A stretch of DNA of 28,265 bases from Alphaproteobacteria bacterium. Its GTDB lineage: Bacteria; Pseudomonadota; Alphaproteobacteria; JAEULC01. The stretch spans positions 1-28,265 of the forward strand of contig JADZDN010000250.1 in NCBI GenBank assembly GCA_020851015.1. The letters are read 5' to 3'. Below the pieces are notes generated by a model, which ran no database searches, was not told the origin of the DNA, and worked only from the letters and a program-made list of their open reading frames with translations. The translations under genes and the position numbers were made by a program. Shown piece by piece: positions 7,254-14,081 of the stretch (the stretch's first letter is position 1; every line of letters begins with the position of its first letter).

Positions 7254-8045
7254 ATGGCCTACAACACGATCCTGTTCACGGCGGACGGCGCGGTCGCGAC
7301 CATCACGCTCAACCGCCCGGACAAGCTCAACAGCTTCACCGCCGAAATGCATCGCGAGCTGCGCGACGCTATCGGCCAGGTGTGCGACGGCGGCACGGCG
7401 CGCTGCCTGCTCCTGACCGGCGCCGGGCGGGGCTTTTGCGCCGGGCAGGATCTGAGCGACCGCGTGATGGGCGACGGCGCGGCCCCGCCGGACCTCGGCC
7501 ATACGCTGGCCTCGCTCTACAATCCGCTGGTGATGGGATTGCGGGCGCTGCCGATGCCGGTGGTCTGCGCGGTCAACGGCGTCGCCGCGGGCGCCGGGGC
7601 CAACCTGGCGCTGGGCTGCGACATCGTGCTGGCCGCGCGTTCCGCCAGCTTCATCGAGGCGTTCTGCCGCCTGGGCCTGGTCCCCGATGCCGGCGGCACG
7701 TACATCCTGCCGCGGCTCGCCGGCACGGCGCGCGCCATGGGGCTGGCCATGCTGGGCGACAAGCTCTCGGCCGAGCAGGCGGCCGACTGGGGCTTGATCT
7801 GGAAGGTCGTGGACGACGACAAGCTGATGGACGAGGCCGGCAAGCTCGCGCGGCATCTCGCCAGCCAGCCGACCAAGGGGCTGGCGCTGATCAAGCGCGC
7901 GATCCATGCCTCGCCGGCCAACACGCTCGAGCAGCAGCTCGCGCTCGAGGCGACGCTGCAGCGCGAAGCCGGACGCACCCACGACTACCGCGAGGGCGTG
8001 GCCGCCTTCATGGGCAAGCGCCCCCCCAGGTTCACGGGCACCTGA
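7254..8045 (+). CDS. paaG: PaaG-like enoyl-CoA isomerase (ring 1,2-epoxyphenylacetyl-CoA isomerase)
   Basis: A 263-residue crotonase-fold protein. The oxyanion-hole segments are GRGFCAGQDLSDR and NGVAAGAGANLAL. They are followed by SASFIEAFCRLGLVPDAGGTY, the active-site aspartate region diagnostic of PaaG. The C-terminus HDYREGVAAFMGKRPPRFTG is also the family pattern. PaaG converts the reactive epoxide of phenylacetyl-CoA to a seven-membered oxepin-CoA. Here it follows the PaaA-like gene by 29 bases, with AGGAGG about 12 bases before the ATG, and its stop overlaps paaI as TGATG. It is very typical of the family, so a PaaG-type substrate (aryl-CoA epoxide) is likely. A generic enoyl-CoA hydratase role is the fallback. 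Confidence 0.9.
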   Translation: MAYNTILFTADGAVATITLNRPDKLNSFTAEMHRELRDAIGQVCDGGTARCLLLTGAGRGFCAGQDLSDRVMGDGAAPPDLGHTLASLYNPLVMGLRALPMPVVCAVNGVAAGAGANLALGCDIVLAARSASFIEAFCRLGLVPDAGGTYILPRLAGTARAMGLAMLGDKLSAEQAADWGLIWKVVDDDKLMDEAGKLARHLASQPTKGLALIKRAIHASPANTLEQQLALEATLQREAGRTHDYREGVAAFMGKRPPRFTGT

Positions 8046-8494
8046 TGGCCGATCGCGCCCGCGCGCAACGCATCGCCGACGCCGTGGGGCGCGGCATGTA
8101 CGCGCGCGACCACGCCGCGCGGATGCTCGGCATCATGCTGGTCGAGATCGGCCCGGGCCGCGCGCGCATGACCATGACCGTGCGGCCCGACATGGTGAAC
8201 GGGCACGACATCTGCCATGGCGGGCTGACCTTCACGCTTGCCGATACCGCCTTCGCCGATGCCTGCAACGCCTACAACCACCCCGCGGTGGCGGCGAGCT
8301 GCAACATCGTCTTCACCGCGCCGGCCAAGCGCGGCGACACGCTGACGGCGGTGGCGGAAGAGAAATCCATCGCGGGGCGAAGCGGCGTCTACGACATCCA
8401 GGTCAGCGACCAGAACGGCCGCGCCATCGCGCTGTTCCGCGGCCATTCGCGGCGGCTGGAAGGCAAGGTGGTGGAGGATGCGGAGACCATGTGA
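8045..8494 (+). CDS. paaI: PaaI-type hotdog-fold acyl-CoA thioesterase
   Basis: A 149-residue single-hotdog thioesterase. H58-G-G and D67 lie in HGGLTFTLADTAFADACN, where PaaI places its substrate-binding loop and catalytic aspartate. In the phenylacetate pathway PaaI hydrolyses stalled hydroxyphenylacetyl-CoA and related dead-end thioesters, freeing CoA. The start codon overlaps the paaG stop (TGATG), showing translational coupling. The C-terminus is followed within 14 bases by a long palindromic repeat that separates it from paaK. Assignment to PaaI rather than another hotdog family rests on the motif and on its paaG and paaK neighbours. Confidence 0.9.
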   Translation: MADRARAQRIADAVGRGMYARDHAARMLGIMLVEIGPGRARMTMTVRPDMVNGHDICHGGLTFTLADTAFADACNAYNHPAVAASCNIVFTAPAKRGDTLTAVAEEKSIAGRSGVYDIQVSDQNGRAIALFRGHSRRLEGKVVEDAETM

Positions 8495-8507
8495 CCGGCA
8501 CGTTGTC

Positions 8508-8597
8508 CTTCGACAGGCTCATCCTTCGACAGGCTCAGGATGAGGAATAGTAACCGTCTCCTCATCCTGAGCCTGTCGAAGGATGAGCCTGTCGAAG
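8508..8597. repeat. Long perfect palindrome built from the TTCGACAGGCTCA repeat
   Basis: Two 39-base arms (8508-8546 and 8559-8597) are exact reverse complements around a 12-base centre. Each arm contains the CTTCGACAGGCTCA unit twice. It lies between paaI and paaK and belongs to the same family as the elements at 9951-10009 and 17483-17529. In RNA it would form a very stable hairpin without a T run, so it may attenuate or process the transcript rather than terminate it. Confidence 0.95.
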
Positions 8598-8642
8598 AAC
8601 GCGTGCGCGGGTCAAACACCGCGTGGATGGGAGGAAAAGGGC

Positions 8643-9941
8643 ATGGCCAGCACGCCCTATGACCGCATCGAGGTCGCCAGCCGCGACGAGATCGCGGCGC
8701 TGCAGCTCGAGCGACTGAAATGGTCGCTGCGGCACGCCTATGACAACGTCGCGCACTACCGGCAGAAGTTCGACAAGGCCGGGGTGCGGCCAGACGACCT
8801 GACGACGCTGGCCGACCTCGCGCGGTTTCCCTTCACCACCAAGGACGACCTGCGCCAGACCTATCCCTTCGGCATGTTCGCGGTGCCGCGCGACCGGATC
8901 GTTCGCGTGCATGCTTCCTCCGGCACGACCGGCAAGCCCACGGTCGTCGGCTACACCGCAAGGGACATCGACAACTGGGCGGCGCTGGTCGCGCGCTCGA
9001 TTCATGCCTCGGGCGGACGGCCGGGCGACGTCATCCACGTGGCCTACGGCTACGGCCTGTTCACCGGCGGGCTCGGCGCGCACTACGGCGGCGAGCGGCT
9101 GGGCTGCACGGTGGTCCCCATGTCCGGCGGCATGACCGAGCGCCAGGTCCAGCTCATCCGCGACTTCCGCCCCGACATCATCATGGTCACGCCGTCCTAC
9201 ATGCTGGCGATCGTCGACGAGATGGAGCGCCAAGGGATGAACCCGCGCGACTGCTCCTTGCGCGTCGGCATCCACGGCGCCGAGCCCTGGACCCAGGCCA
9301 TGCGCCAGGAGATCGAGTCGCGCGCCGGCATGGATGCCGTCGACATCTACGGACTCAGCGAGGTAATGGGGCCGGGCGTGGCCAACGAGTGCGTCGAGGC
9401 GAAGGACGGGCCGGTGATCTGGGAAGACCATTTCTATCCCGAGATCATCGACCCCGCGACCGGCGCCGTGATGCCGGACGGCGAGTTCGGCGAAATGGTG
9501 TTCACGACGCTGACCAAGGAGGCGTTGCCGGTCATCCGCTACCGCACGCGCGATCTGACGCGCCTTTTGCCCGGCACGGCGCGCAGCATGCGGCGCTTCG
9601 ACCGCATCACCGGGCGCAGCGACGACATGCTGATCATCCGCGGCGTCAACCTGTTCCCGAGCCAGATCGAGGAACTGATCCTGAAGGACCCGCGCCTGGC
9701 GCCCCATTATGTGCTGGAAGTCCGGCGCGAGGACCGGCTCGACACGCTGACCGTGGTGGTCGAGCCGCGCGCCGACCTTGCCGGCGACGCGGACGCGCGG
9801 CGCGAATGCGCCCGGCGCCTGGCGCGCGACATCAAATCCTCGATCGGCGTGACGGCCGCGGTCACGATGGCCGAGGTCGGAAAGATCGAACGCTCGATCG
9901 GCAAGGCCAAGCGCGTGATCGACCTCAGGCCGAAGGGGTAG
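8643..9941 (+). CDS. paaK: Phenylacetate-CoA ligase family protein
   Basis: A 432-residue AMP-forming acid-CoA ligase. ASSGTTGKPTVVGYT near residues 90-105 is the phosphate-binding loop. YGLSEVMGPGVANEC (about residue 235) and YRTRDLTRL follow, and the C-terminal lysine motif is KIERSIGKAKRVID. These are the PaaK hallmarks, and length matches the family (about 430-440). It activates phenylacetate or a related aryl acid to its CoA thioester with ATP. The ATG at 8643 has GGAGGAAAA upstream; the open frame extends 20 codons further but into the repeat. It is the last gene of the plus-strand run and converges on dedA. The actual acid substrate is not fixed by the motif. Confidence 0.92.
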   Translation: MASTPYDRIEVASRDEIAALQLERLKWSLRHAYDNVAHYRQKFDKAGVRPDDLTTLADLARFPFTTKDDLRQTYPFGMFAVPRDRIVRVHASSGTTGKPTVVGYTARDIDNWAALVARSIHASGGRPGDVIHVAYGYGLFTGGLGAHYGGERLGCTVVPMSGGMTERQVQLIRDFRPDIIMVTPSYMLAIVDEMERQGMNPRDCSLRVGIHGAEPWTQAMRQEIESRAGMDAVDIYGLSEVMGPGVANECVEAKDGPVIWEDHFYPEIIDPATGAVMPDGEFGEMVFTTLTKEALPVIRYRTRDLTRLLPGTARSMRRFDRITGRSDDMLIIRGVNLFPSQIEELILKDPRLAPHYVLEVRREDRLDTLTVVVEPRADLAGDADARRECARRLARDIKSSIGVTAAVTMAEVGKIERSIGKAKRVIDLRPKG

Positions 9942-9950
9942 GGGAAGCGT

Positions 9951-10009
9951 CCTTCGACAAGCTCAGGACGAGGAACAAGAGAAAAGCCTCATCCTGAGCC
10001 TGTCGAAGG
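9951..10009. repeat. Palindromic repeat between convergent paaK and dedA
   Basis: Arms 9951-9973 and 9987-10009 are 23 bases each with two mismatches, around a 13-base centre, built on the TTCGACAGGCTCAGGATGA core. It sits exactly between two convergent genes, where such an element could protect or end transcripts from both sides. No T run is present. Confidence 0.9.
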
Positions 10010-10028
10010 ATGAGTCTTGCAACAAGAG

Positions 10029-10661
10029 CTAGGCCGCGCGGTCGCGTTCCTCGCGTTCGCGGTCCTCGGCCAGCTTCTTGCGCAGGAGCGCCGCCTCGCG
10101 CTGCTGCAGGCGCTTGTGCATGATGACGACGCCCGAGACGATCGCCAGGAAGATGCCGAGCATGACGAGGCCGAAGCTCTCGGCCAGATCGCCCAGCAGC
10201 GCCGAGAAGGCCTTGCCCAGGATGTAGCCGCTGCCGGCGAAGGCGCAGGCCCATACGCCGGCGGCGACGAAGTTGAGCACCAGGAAGCGCCCCCAGGGCA
10301 GGCCGCTCAATCCCATCGCGAAGGAGCTGACGTTGCGGATGCCATAGATGAAACGAAAGCTCAGGATGAACCAGGTATTGTATTTGCGCAGGAAGCCCAG
10401 CGCGACGTCAACCGGCGGGCGGTAGCGCGGGAAGCGGTCCACCAGCTTCGGCCCCCAGGTGCGGCCGACGAAGAAATAGAACTGGTCGCCCGCGAAGCTG
10501 CCGGCCCAGGCCGCCGCGATCAGACAATAGAGATTGAGCAGCCCCTGCTGTGCCGCGGCGCCGGCAAAGATCACGAACGTCTCGCCTTCGAGGAAGGTGA
10601 GAACGAAGGTGATCGGATAGAACCAGGCGCCGTACTCGGCGATGAGTTGATTGACGTCCAC
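10029..10661 (-). CDS. DedA/SNARE-associated family integral membrane protein
   Basis: A 210-residue polytopic inner-membrane protein. Hydrophobic stretches include AWFYPITFVLTFLEG, the reentrant-type region FAGAAAQQGLLNLYCLIAAAWAGSFAGDQ, FRFIYGIRNVSSFAMG and a C-terminal helix LVMLGIFLAIVSGVVIM. The conserved F-x-R-F-x3-R-x3 region and the G-x3-GD motif are those of DedA proteins, thought to be undecaprenyl-phosphate or phospholipid translocases. The C-terminus is a charged coil (REAALLRKKLAEDREREERD). I chose GTG at 10661 because the residues upstream are basic and unlike the family. It lies 123 bases beyond the VOC gene and may have its own promoter, so a pathway role is not implied. Confidence 0.85.
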   Translation of the reverse strand: MDVNQLIAEYGAWFYPITFVLTFLEGETFVIFAGAAAQQGLLNLYCLIAAAWAGSFAGDQFYFFVGRTWGPKLVDRFPRYRPPVDVALGFLRKYNTWFILSFRFIYGIRNVSSFAMGLSGLPWGRFLVLNFVAAGVWACAFAGSGYILGKAFSALLGDLAESFGLVMLGIFLAIVSGVVIMHKRLQQREAALLRKKLAEDREREERDRAA

Positions 10662-10739
10662 GTCCGGCCTGATTTTTTGTTTTGAAGCGTCCCTGCGGCT
10701 GGCGCCGGCGTTAAGGTGGCCGGACCGGCTTCTAGGAAA

Positions 10740-10767
10740 ACGATAACATGGCAGGGCGAGGCGGCAA
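10740..10767 (-). promoter_or_regulatory. Putative dedA promoter
   Basis: The A/T-richer gap before dedA holds minus-strand TTGCCG (10767-10762) and TATCGT (10745-10740) separated by 16 bases. The weak consensus match suggests dedA can be transcribed independently of the VOC gene. Confidence 0.3.
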
Positions 10768-10784
10768 TAACTTAATTGTGTCAA

Positions 10785-11225
10785 CTATTTAATCTTTGCC
10801 GGTCCTTTCAGTTCGATGACATTGCCTTCCGGATCGGCAATATAGACCGACGGGCCGTCGCCCTTGGCGCCGAAGCGGCGCTGCGGCTCGCCCATCGCGA
10901 TTCCGAACCGCGCGAGATGCGCGCGCAGCGCGGCGGCGTCGAAACGCGCGAGCCGCAGCGCCAGGTGATCCATGTTCCGCCGGCCCTTCTTCAGCGGCGC
11001 CGCGCCGCCCATGCGGCCGAGCGGCCCTTGCAGGTCGACCAGGTCGATCATCGAGCTGCCGGCGCGCAGATGCACCAGCCCCAGCTTGGGCCGGCGGCGG
11101 ACAACCGCGCAGCCCAGCACCTGGCGGTAGAAGCGGATGGCGCGGGCGGGATCGCGCACGCGGAGCACCACGTGGTCGAGCTGGGCGATCTCGATCGGGT
11201 TCCTGGCCGGGCTTGCCCGCGCCAT
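10785..11225 (-). CDS. VOC (glyoxalase/dioxygenase superfamily) protein
   Basis: A 146-residue single vicinal-oxygen-chelate protein with paired beta-alpha-beta modules. IAQLDHVVLRVRDPARAIRFYRQVLG supplies the first histidine ligand, NMDHLALR the second, and YIADPEGNVIELKGP a C-terminal glutamate. These are the metal-binding positions of glyoxalase I-like and fosfomycin-resistance-like proteins. Members act as isomerases, epimerases, lyases or ring-opening dioxygenases, so the reaction is not fixed. It overlaps the upstream 140-residue gene by ATGA, so it is made together with the PaaA-like protein. Handling a reactive ring product (epoxide, oxepin or aldehyde) is a reasonable inference but is unproved. 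Confidence 0.85.
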   Translation of the reverse strand: MARASPARNPIEIAQLDHVVLRVRDPARAIRFYRQVLGCAVVRRRPKLGLVHLRAGSSMIDLVDLQGPLGRMGGAAPLKKGRRNMDHLALRLARFDAAALRAHLARFGIAMGEPQRRFGAKGDGPSVYIADPEGNVIELKGPAKIK

Positions 11226-11647
11226 CACGCGCCGCCCTTCGGCAACAGCGCGTCGAGCTGCTCGCGCGCCCGGCTGAACTCCATCACCGCGTCCTCGTAG
11301 GCATCGCGCGCGATCGCGTAGCGCTCGACCAGCTCCGGCGCGATGCCGCTCAGATGCAGGTCCACATGGGCCTGCTTGCAGGCGTCCAGCAATTCGTCGG
11401 CGACCAGGCGCCGGCGCATGTAGACCCGCGCGGCCTCCTGCTGGCGCGGCGACAGCTGCTCGAAGCCCATGACTTCGGGCCGTCCCCTGGTCGCGAAATC
11501 GCCCTGCAGCAGCGTCCACATGCCGGGCCAGTCGCGCGCGCGCCCGCCGCGGTCCAGGCGATAGCCATAGCGCGCCAGGATGCCGTGGCGCTCCTCGACG
11601 AGGGGATCGGGAAAGCGCGGCGCGGCGGCGGCCACGCTCCGGCTCAT
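11225..11647 (-). CDS. Uncharacterised 140-residue protein coupled to the PaaA-like oxygenase
   Basis: I do not recognise this protein. It is 140 residues, soluble, without signal peptide or membrane segment, and mostly helical by composition. It has a WPGMWTLLQGDF segment, then long charged helices (SPRQQEAARVYMRRRLVADELLDACKQAHVDLHL and a C-terminal VMEFSRAREQLDALLP). It has one cysteine and no metal motif. It overlaps the PaaA-like gene upstream and the VOC gene downstream by ATGA, the arrangement expected for subunits made in fixed ratio. It is longer than PaaB (about 95 residues) and not visibly like it, nor like PaaD, which carries cysteine motifs. It could be a small subunit, effector or assembly factor of the di-iron enzyme. 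Confidence 0.75.
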   Translation of the reverse strand: MSRSVAAAAPRFPDPLVEERHGILARYGYRLDRGGRARDWPGMWTLLQGDFATRGRPEVMGFEQLSPRQQEAARVYMRRRLVADELLDACKQAHVDLHLSGIAPELVERYAIARDAYEDAVMEFSRAREQLDALLPKGGA

Positions 11648-12453
11648 TCCGCGGCGACCGGGTTGTCCAGCGCGTAGCCCACGCGCATGTCGTAGTCCGG
11701 CTGCACGTCGGGGGGCATTTCCAGCCCCACTTCCTTCAGCCGCGCCGCGACCAGCTCCAGGTACTCCGCCTGCAGCTCCTCTGGCTTGCGCACCTTGATG
11801 CCGTATTCGTAGTAGATGTCGAACATCTGCGACTTCTTGTCGCCGCTCGACGGCCGGCCATAGAAGCCCAGGCCCATGCGCATGAACTTGGGCACGCGCG
11901 ACTGCATGTCCGCGCGCATCGCCTCGCCGCCGAACTCGATGCAGCGCTTCGACGCCCATACGCCGAAGGCGAGGTGCCCGTGCTCCTCCTTGTGGATGCG
12001 CACGTTGACGCGCGCCCAGGGCAGGTACGAGCACTCGCGGTACTGGCCGAGGAACGCCACGGCGGCCGGCGTCACTACCGTCGAGAACAGGCCGACATCG
12101 GCCCAGTCGCGGAACATCGGCGACCAGTTCTCGCGCCGGAATCCGTTGATCACGTTGACCTTCTTCGGATCGGGATTGTCCGGATGCTCGACCAGCTCGC
12201 GCAGCCGCGCGTCCACGTCCACGCCCAGGTCCGCCATCAGGCTCCAGACGTAGTAGGCGTGCCCGAACTCCTCCATCACCTTCTTGGACAGGCGATAGGC
12301 TTCCTCGGGCCGCGGCGCGTACTGCATGTTCTCCGCCACGCGCTGGCCGCCCGCATATTCGGAATCGGCCTGGAAGGACATCAGGTTGAGCAGCGCCTTC
12401 CTATAGTCCTCGGGCAGCGCATCGCCCTTGTCGTAGGTCTTGAACTTCGCCAT
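11644..12453 (-). CDS. PaaA-like di-iron oxygenase subunit with intact iron motifs
   Basis: A 269-residue ferritin-fold protein of the PaaA/PaaC family. E32 (in ADSEYAGG), E62-x2-H65 (MEEFGHAYYVW) and E157-x2-H160 (HKEEHGHLAFG) reproduce the di-iron ligand pattern of phenylacetyl-CoA epoxidase PaaA, whose KEESFHQ and QDEAGH motifs are closely similar. PaaA epoxidises the ring of phenylacetyl-CoA with O2. It shares its N-terminal DALP-x2-YR-x2-LL-x-LM with the paralogue at 6460-7224, so the two probably arose by duplication and may form a heteromer. The ATG at 12453 has GGGAGG upstream. It leads a tightly coupled run with the 140-residue and VOC genes. The substrate is unknown; an aryl-CoA thioester is likely. 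Confidence 0.85.
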   Translation of the reverse strand: MAKFKTYDKGDALPEDYRKALLNLMSFQADSEYAGGQRVAENMQYAPRPEEAYRLSKKVMEEFGHAYYVWSLMADLGVDVDARLRELVEHPDNPDPKKVNVINGFRRENWSPMFRDWADVGLFSTVVTPAAVAFLGQYRECSYLPWARVNVRIHKEEHGHLAFGVWASKRCIEFGGEAMRADMQSRVPKFMRMGLGFYGRPSSGDKKSQMFDIYYEYGIKVRKPEELQAEYLELVAARLKEVGLEMPPDVQPDYDMRVGYALDNPVAAE

Positions 12454-12495
12454 GGGATCCCTCCCGGGTCCGGCGCCCGCAATAGCGGGTCGGCG

Positions 12496-12533
12496 GATCG
12501 GCCGATCATATCCCGCCGGGGTTGCGGGGTCAC
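12496..12533 (-). promoter_or_regulatory. Putative promoter and palindrome before the minus-strand PaaA-like gene
   Basis: Minus-strand GTGACC (12533-12528) and TATGAT (12510-12505) are 17 bases apart. The perfect 12-bp palindrome GATCGGCCGATC (12496-12507) overlaps the -10 and the expected start site, a plausible operator position. It does not resemble the palindrome in front of marR. Confidence 0.35.
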
Positions 12534-12554
12534 CGTCCTTTGCTAAGCTTAGAC

Positions 12555-13733
12555 ATGACCGACCGTTCCAATCAGACCGTCGAGCGCCTGCCGATCTCGG
12601 TCCTCACCGGGTTCCTGGGCAGCGGCAAAACCACGCTGCTGCGCGAACTGCTGCAGCATCCCGGCATGAACAAGACCGCCGTCATCATCAACGAATTCGG
12701 CGAGATCGGGCTCGACCACCTGCTGGTCGCCAAGGCGAGCGACGACATGGTGGTCTTGAGCAGCGGGTGCCTGTGCTGCACGGTGCGCAGCGACCTCGTC
12801 AACGCGCTGCGCGACATGTACCTGAAGCGAGTGCGCGGCGAGGTGCCGGAATTCGACCGCGTGGTGGTCGAGACCACCGGCCTGGCCGATCCGGCGCCGG
12901 TGCTGCACACGCTGATGAACGATCCGCTGGTGGCCGCGCGCTTCCGCCTGGACGGGGTTGTGACGACCGTCGACGCGGTCAACGGCGCCCGCCAGCTCGA
13001 CGAGCACCAGGAATCGGTCAAGCAGGCGGCGGTCGCCGACCGGCTGCTGCTCACCAAGCAGGACATCGCCCGCGCCGACCAGGTCGAGGCGCTGAAGGCG
13101 CGGCTGCGCCGGCTGAACCCGGGCGCGCCGGTCTTCGCCGTGTCGCATGGTCAGATCGCGCCCGACCGGCTGTTCGATGCCGGGCTCTACGACCCCAAGA
13201 CCAAGACCTCCGACGTTCAGGCCTGGCTCAAGGCCGAATCCTACGAGCAGCACGGCGCCCACGCGCATGGCCATGATCACGCTCACGCTCACGCTCACGG
13301 CCACGGCCACGGCCACGGCCACGGCCACGGCCAAGATCACGACCATGATCATGACCATCACGGGCACGCGCACGACGCGTTGGACGTCAACCGCCACGAC
13401 GACCGCATCCGCGCCTTCTGCTTCAACCACGACCAGCCGATCGTGTGGGAGGCGCTGGCCACCTGGGTCGATACGCTGCTGATGCGCCACGGCCAGGACG
13501 TGCTTCGGCTCAAGGGGATCGTCAACGTGGCGGGCGAGGACAGGCCGGTGGTGATCCACGGCGTGCAGCACGTCTTCCATCCGCCGGTCATGCTGGAGGC
13601 CTGGCCCAGCGGCGACCGCCGCACCCGCCTGGTGATGATCGCCCGCGATCTCGACCCCGCCGTGGTGGAAAAGCTGTTCCACGCCATCGCCGGCGCGGCC
13701 GAGCCACCCCCGCCGGCGGTGGAGCGGCTCTAG
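12555..13733 (+). CDS. COG0523 (CobW/ZigA/YjiA) GTPase with His-rich metal-binding linker
   Basis: A 392-residue G3E-family P-loop GTPase. It has the Walker A GFLGSGKTT (residues 19-27), the metal motif C72-L-C74-C75 in SSGCLCCT, VVETTGLADPAP, and TKQD as the base-recognition motif. Residues 233-273 are a His-rich linker with some 20 histidines. The C-terminal CobW-C domain (FNHDQPIVWEALATWVDTLL...VIHGVQHVFHPPV) is intact. COG0523 proteins insert or ferry metals, often zinc, and the His-rich region supports Zn, Ni or Co handling. It diverges from the PaaA-like gene with 101 bases between. The ATG has no visible ribosome site, so it may be leaderless. Whether it serves the iron or molybdenum enzymes nearby is unknown. 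Confidence 0.9.
   Translation: MTDRSNQTVERLPISVLTGFLGSGKTTLLRELLQHPGMNKTAVIINEFGEIGLDHLLVAKASDDMVVLSSGCLCCTVRSDLVNALRDMYLKRVRGEVPEFDRVVVETTGLADPAPVLHTLMNDPLVAARFRLDGVVTTVDAVNGARQLDEHQESVKQAAVADRLLLTKQDIARADQVEALKARLRRLNPGAPVFAVSHGQIAPDRLFDAGLYDPKTKTSDVQAWLKAESYEQHGAHAHGHDHAHAHAHGHGHGHGHGHGQDHDHDHDHHGHAHDALDVNRHDDRIRAFCFNHDQPIVWEALATWVDTLLMRHGQDVLRLKGIVNVAGEDRPVVIHGVQHVFHPPVMLEAWPSGDRRTRLVMIARDLDPAVVEKLFHAIAGAAEPPPPAVERL
13251..13373 (+). repeat. In-frame tandem hexamers encoding the His-rich linker
   Basis: Repeats of GCTCAC and GGCCAC (His-Ala, His-Gly), then GATCAC/GACCAT (His-Asp), inside the COG0523 gene. Such hexamer runs are prone to slipped-strand length change without breaking the frame. 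Confidence 0.85.
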
Positions 13734-13812
13734 ATCGCACGCTTCTTGTTCGCTGGCCGATTTCGATCGGGACCGCGACCGGCGCCGATCGCCATCGTCT
13801 CGCGGACCGGTG

Positions 13813-13974
13813 CTACGGCCTGGGCAGCCCGTGGAATCCGGGACGCAGGACCTGTCCGCGCGTGAGGCCGATATCATCCAGCATCCGGTCGTCGAGCCGC
13901 CCGGCGTCGTCGGTCCTGGGGCACTTCAGCGCCTCGCCCGCGGCCCTCGCCGCGCGGCCGGCCAGACTGGCCAA
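13813..13974 (-). CDS. DUF1127-like small protein, start uncertain
   Basis: The minus-strand frame ends in RLDDRMLDDIGLTRGQVLRPGFHG, the C-terminal signature of DUF1127 (YjiS-like) proteins, 45-75 residue proteins common in alphaproteobacteria. Some of them bind RNA or tune phosphate and carbon metabolism. No ATG or GTG lies in frame at a sensible place. The TTG at 13974 gives 53 residues, a normal length, with an upstream open frame continuing toward the ferredoxin reductase gene. It lies just downstream of that gene on the same strand. It is either a TTG-started gene or a decayed copy; the signature is clear, the start is not. Confidence 0.5.
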   Translation of the reverse strand: MASLAGRAARAAGEALKCPRTDDAGRLDDRMLDDIGLTRGQVLRPGFHGLPRP

Positions 13975-14081
13975 GGCGCCTTCGTGCTCGGCATGGCGTT
14001 CAAGGACCGCGAGTTGATGAAGCGCCAGTCGCAGCAGTTCCGGCAGTATCTCGATCTGCTGTTCCGCCCGCGGGCCGCCGC

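Noticed and set aside
9951..10009. Strict rho-independent terminator between paaK and dedA
   Set aside because: The hairpin is strong but neither strand has a T run after it, so it was listed only as a repeat.
12549..13877. A minus-strand frame with Val/Met/Ala-rich stretches that looks membrane-like opposite the COG0523 gene
   Set aside because: The apparent hydrophobic repeat (AVAVAVAV) is the reverse reading of the histidine hexamers, not a transmembrane protein.
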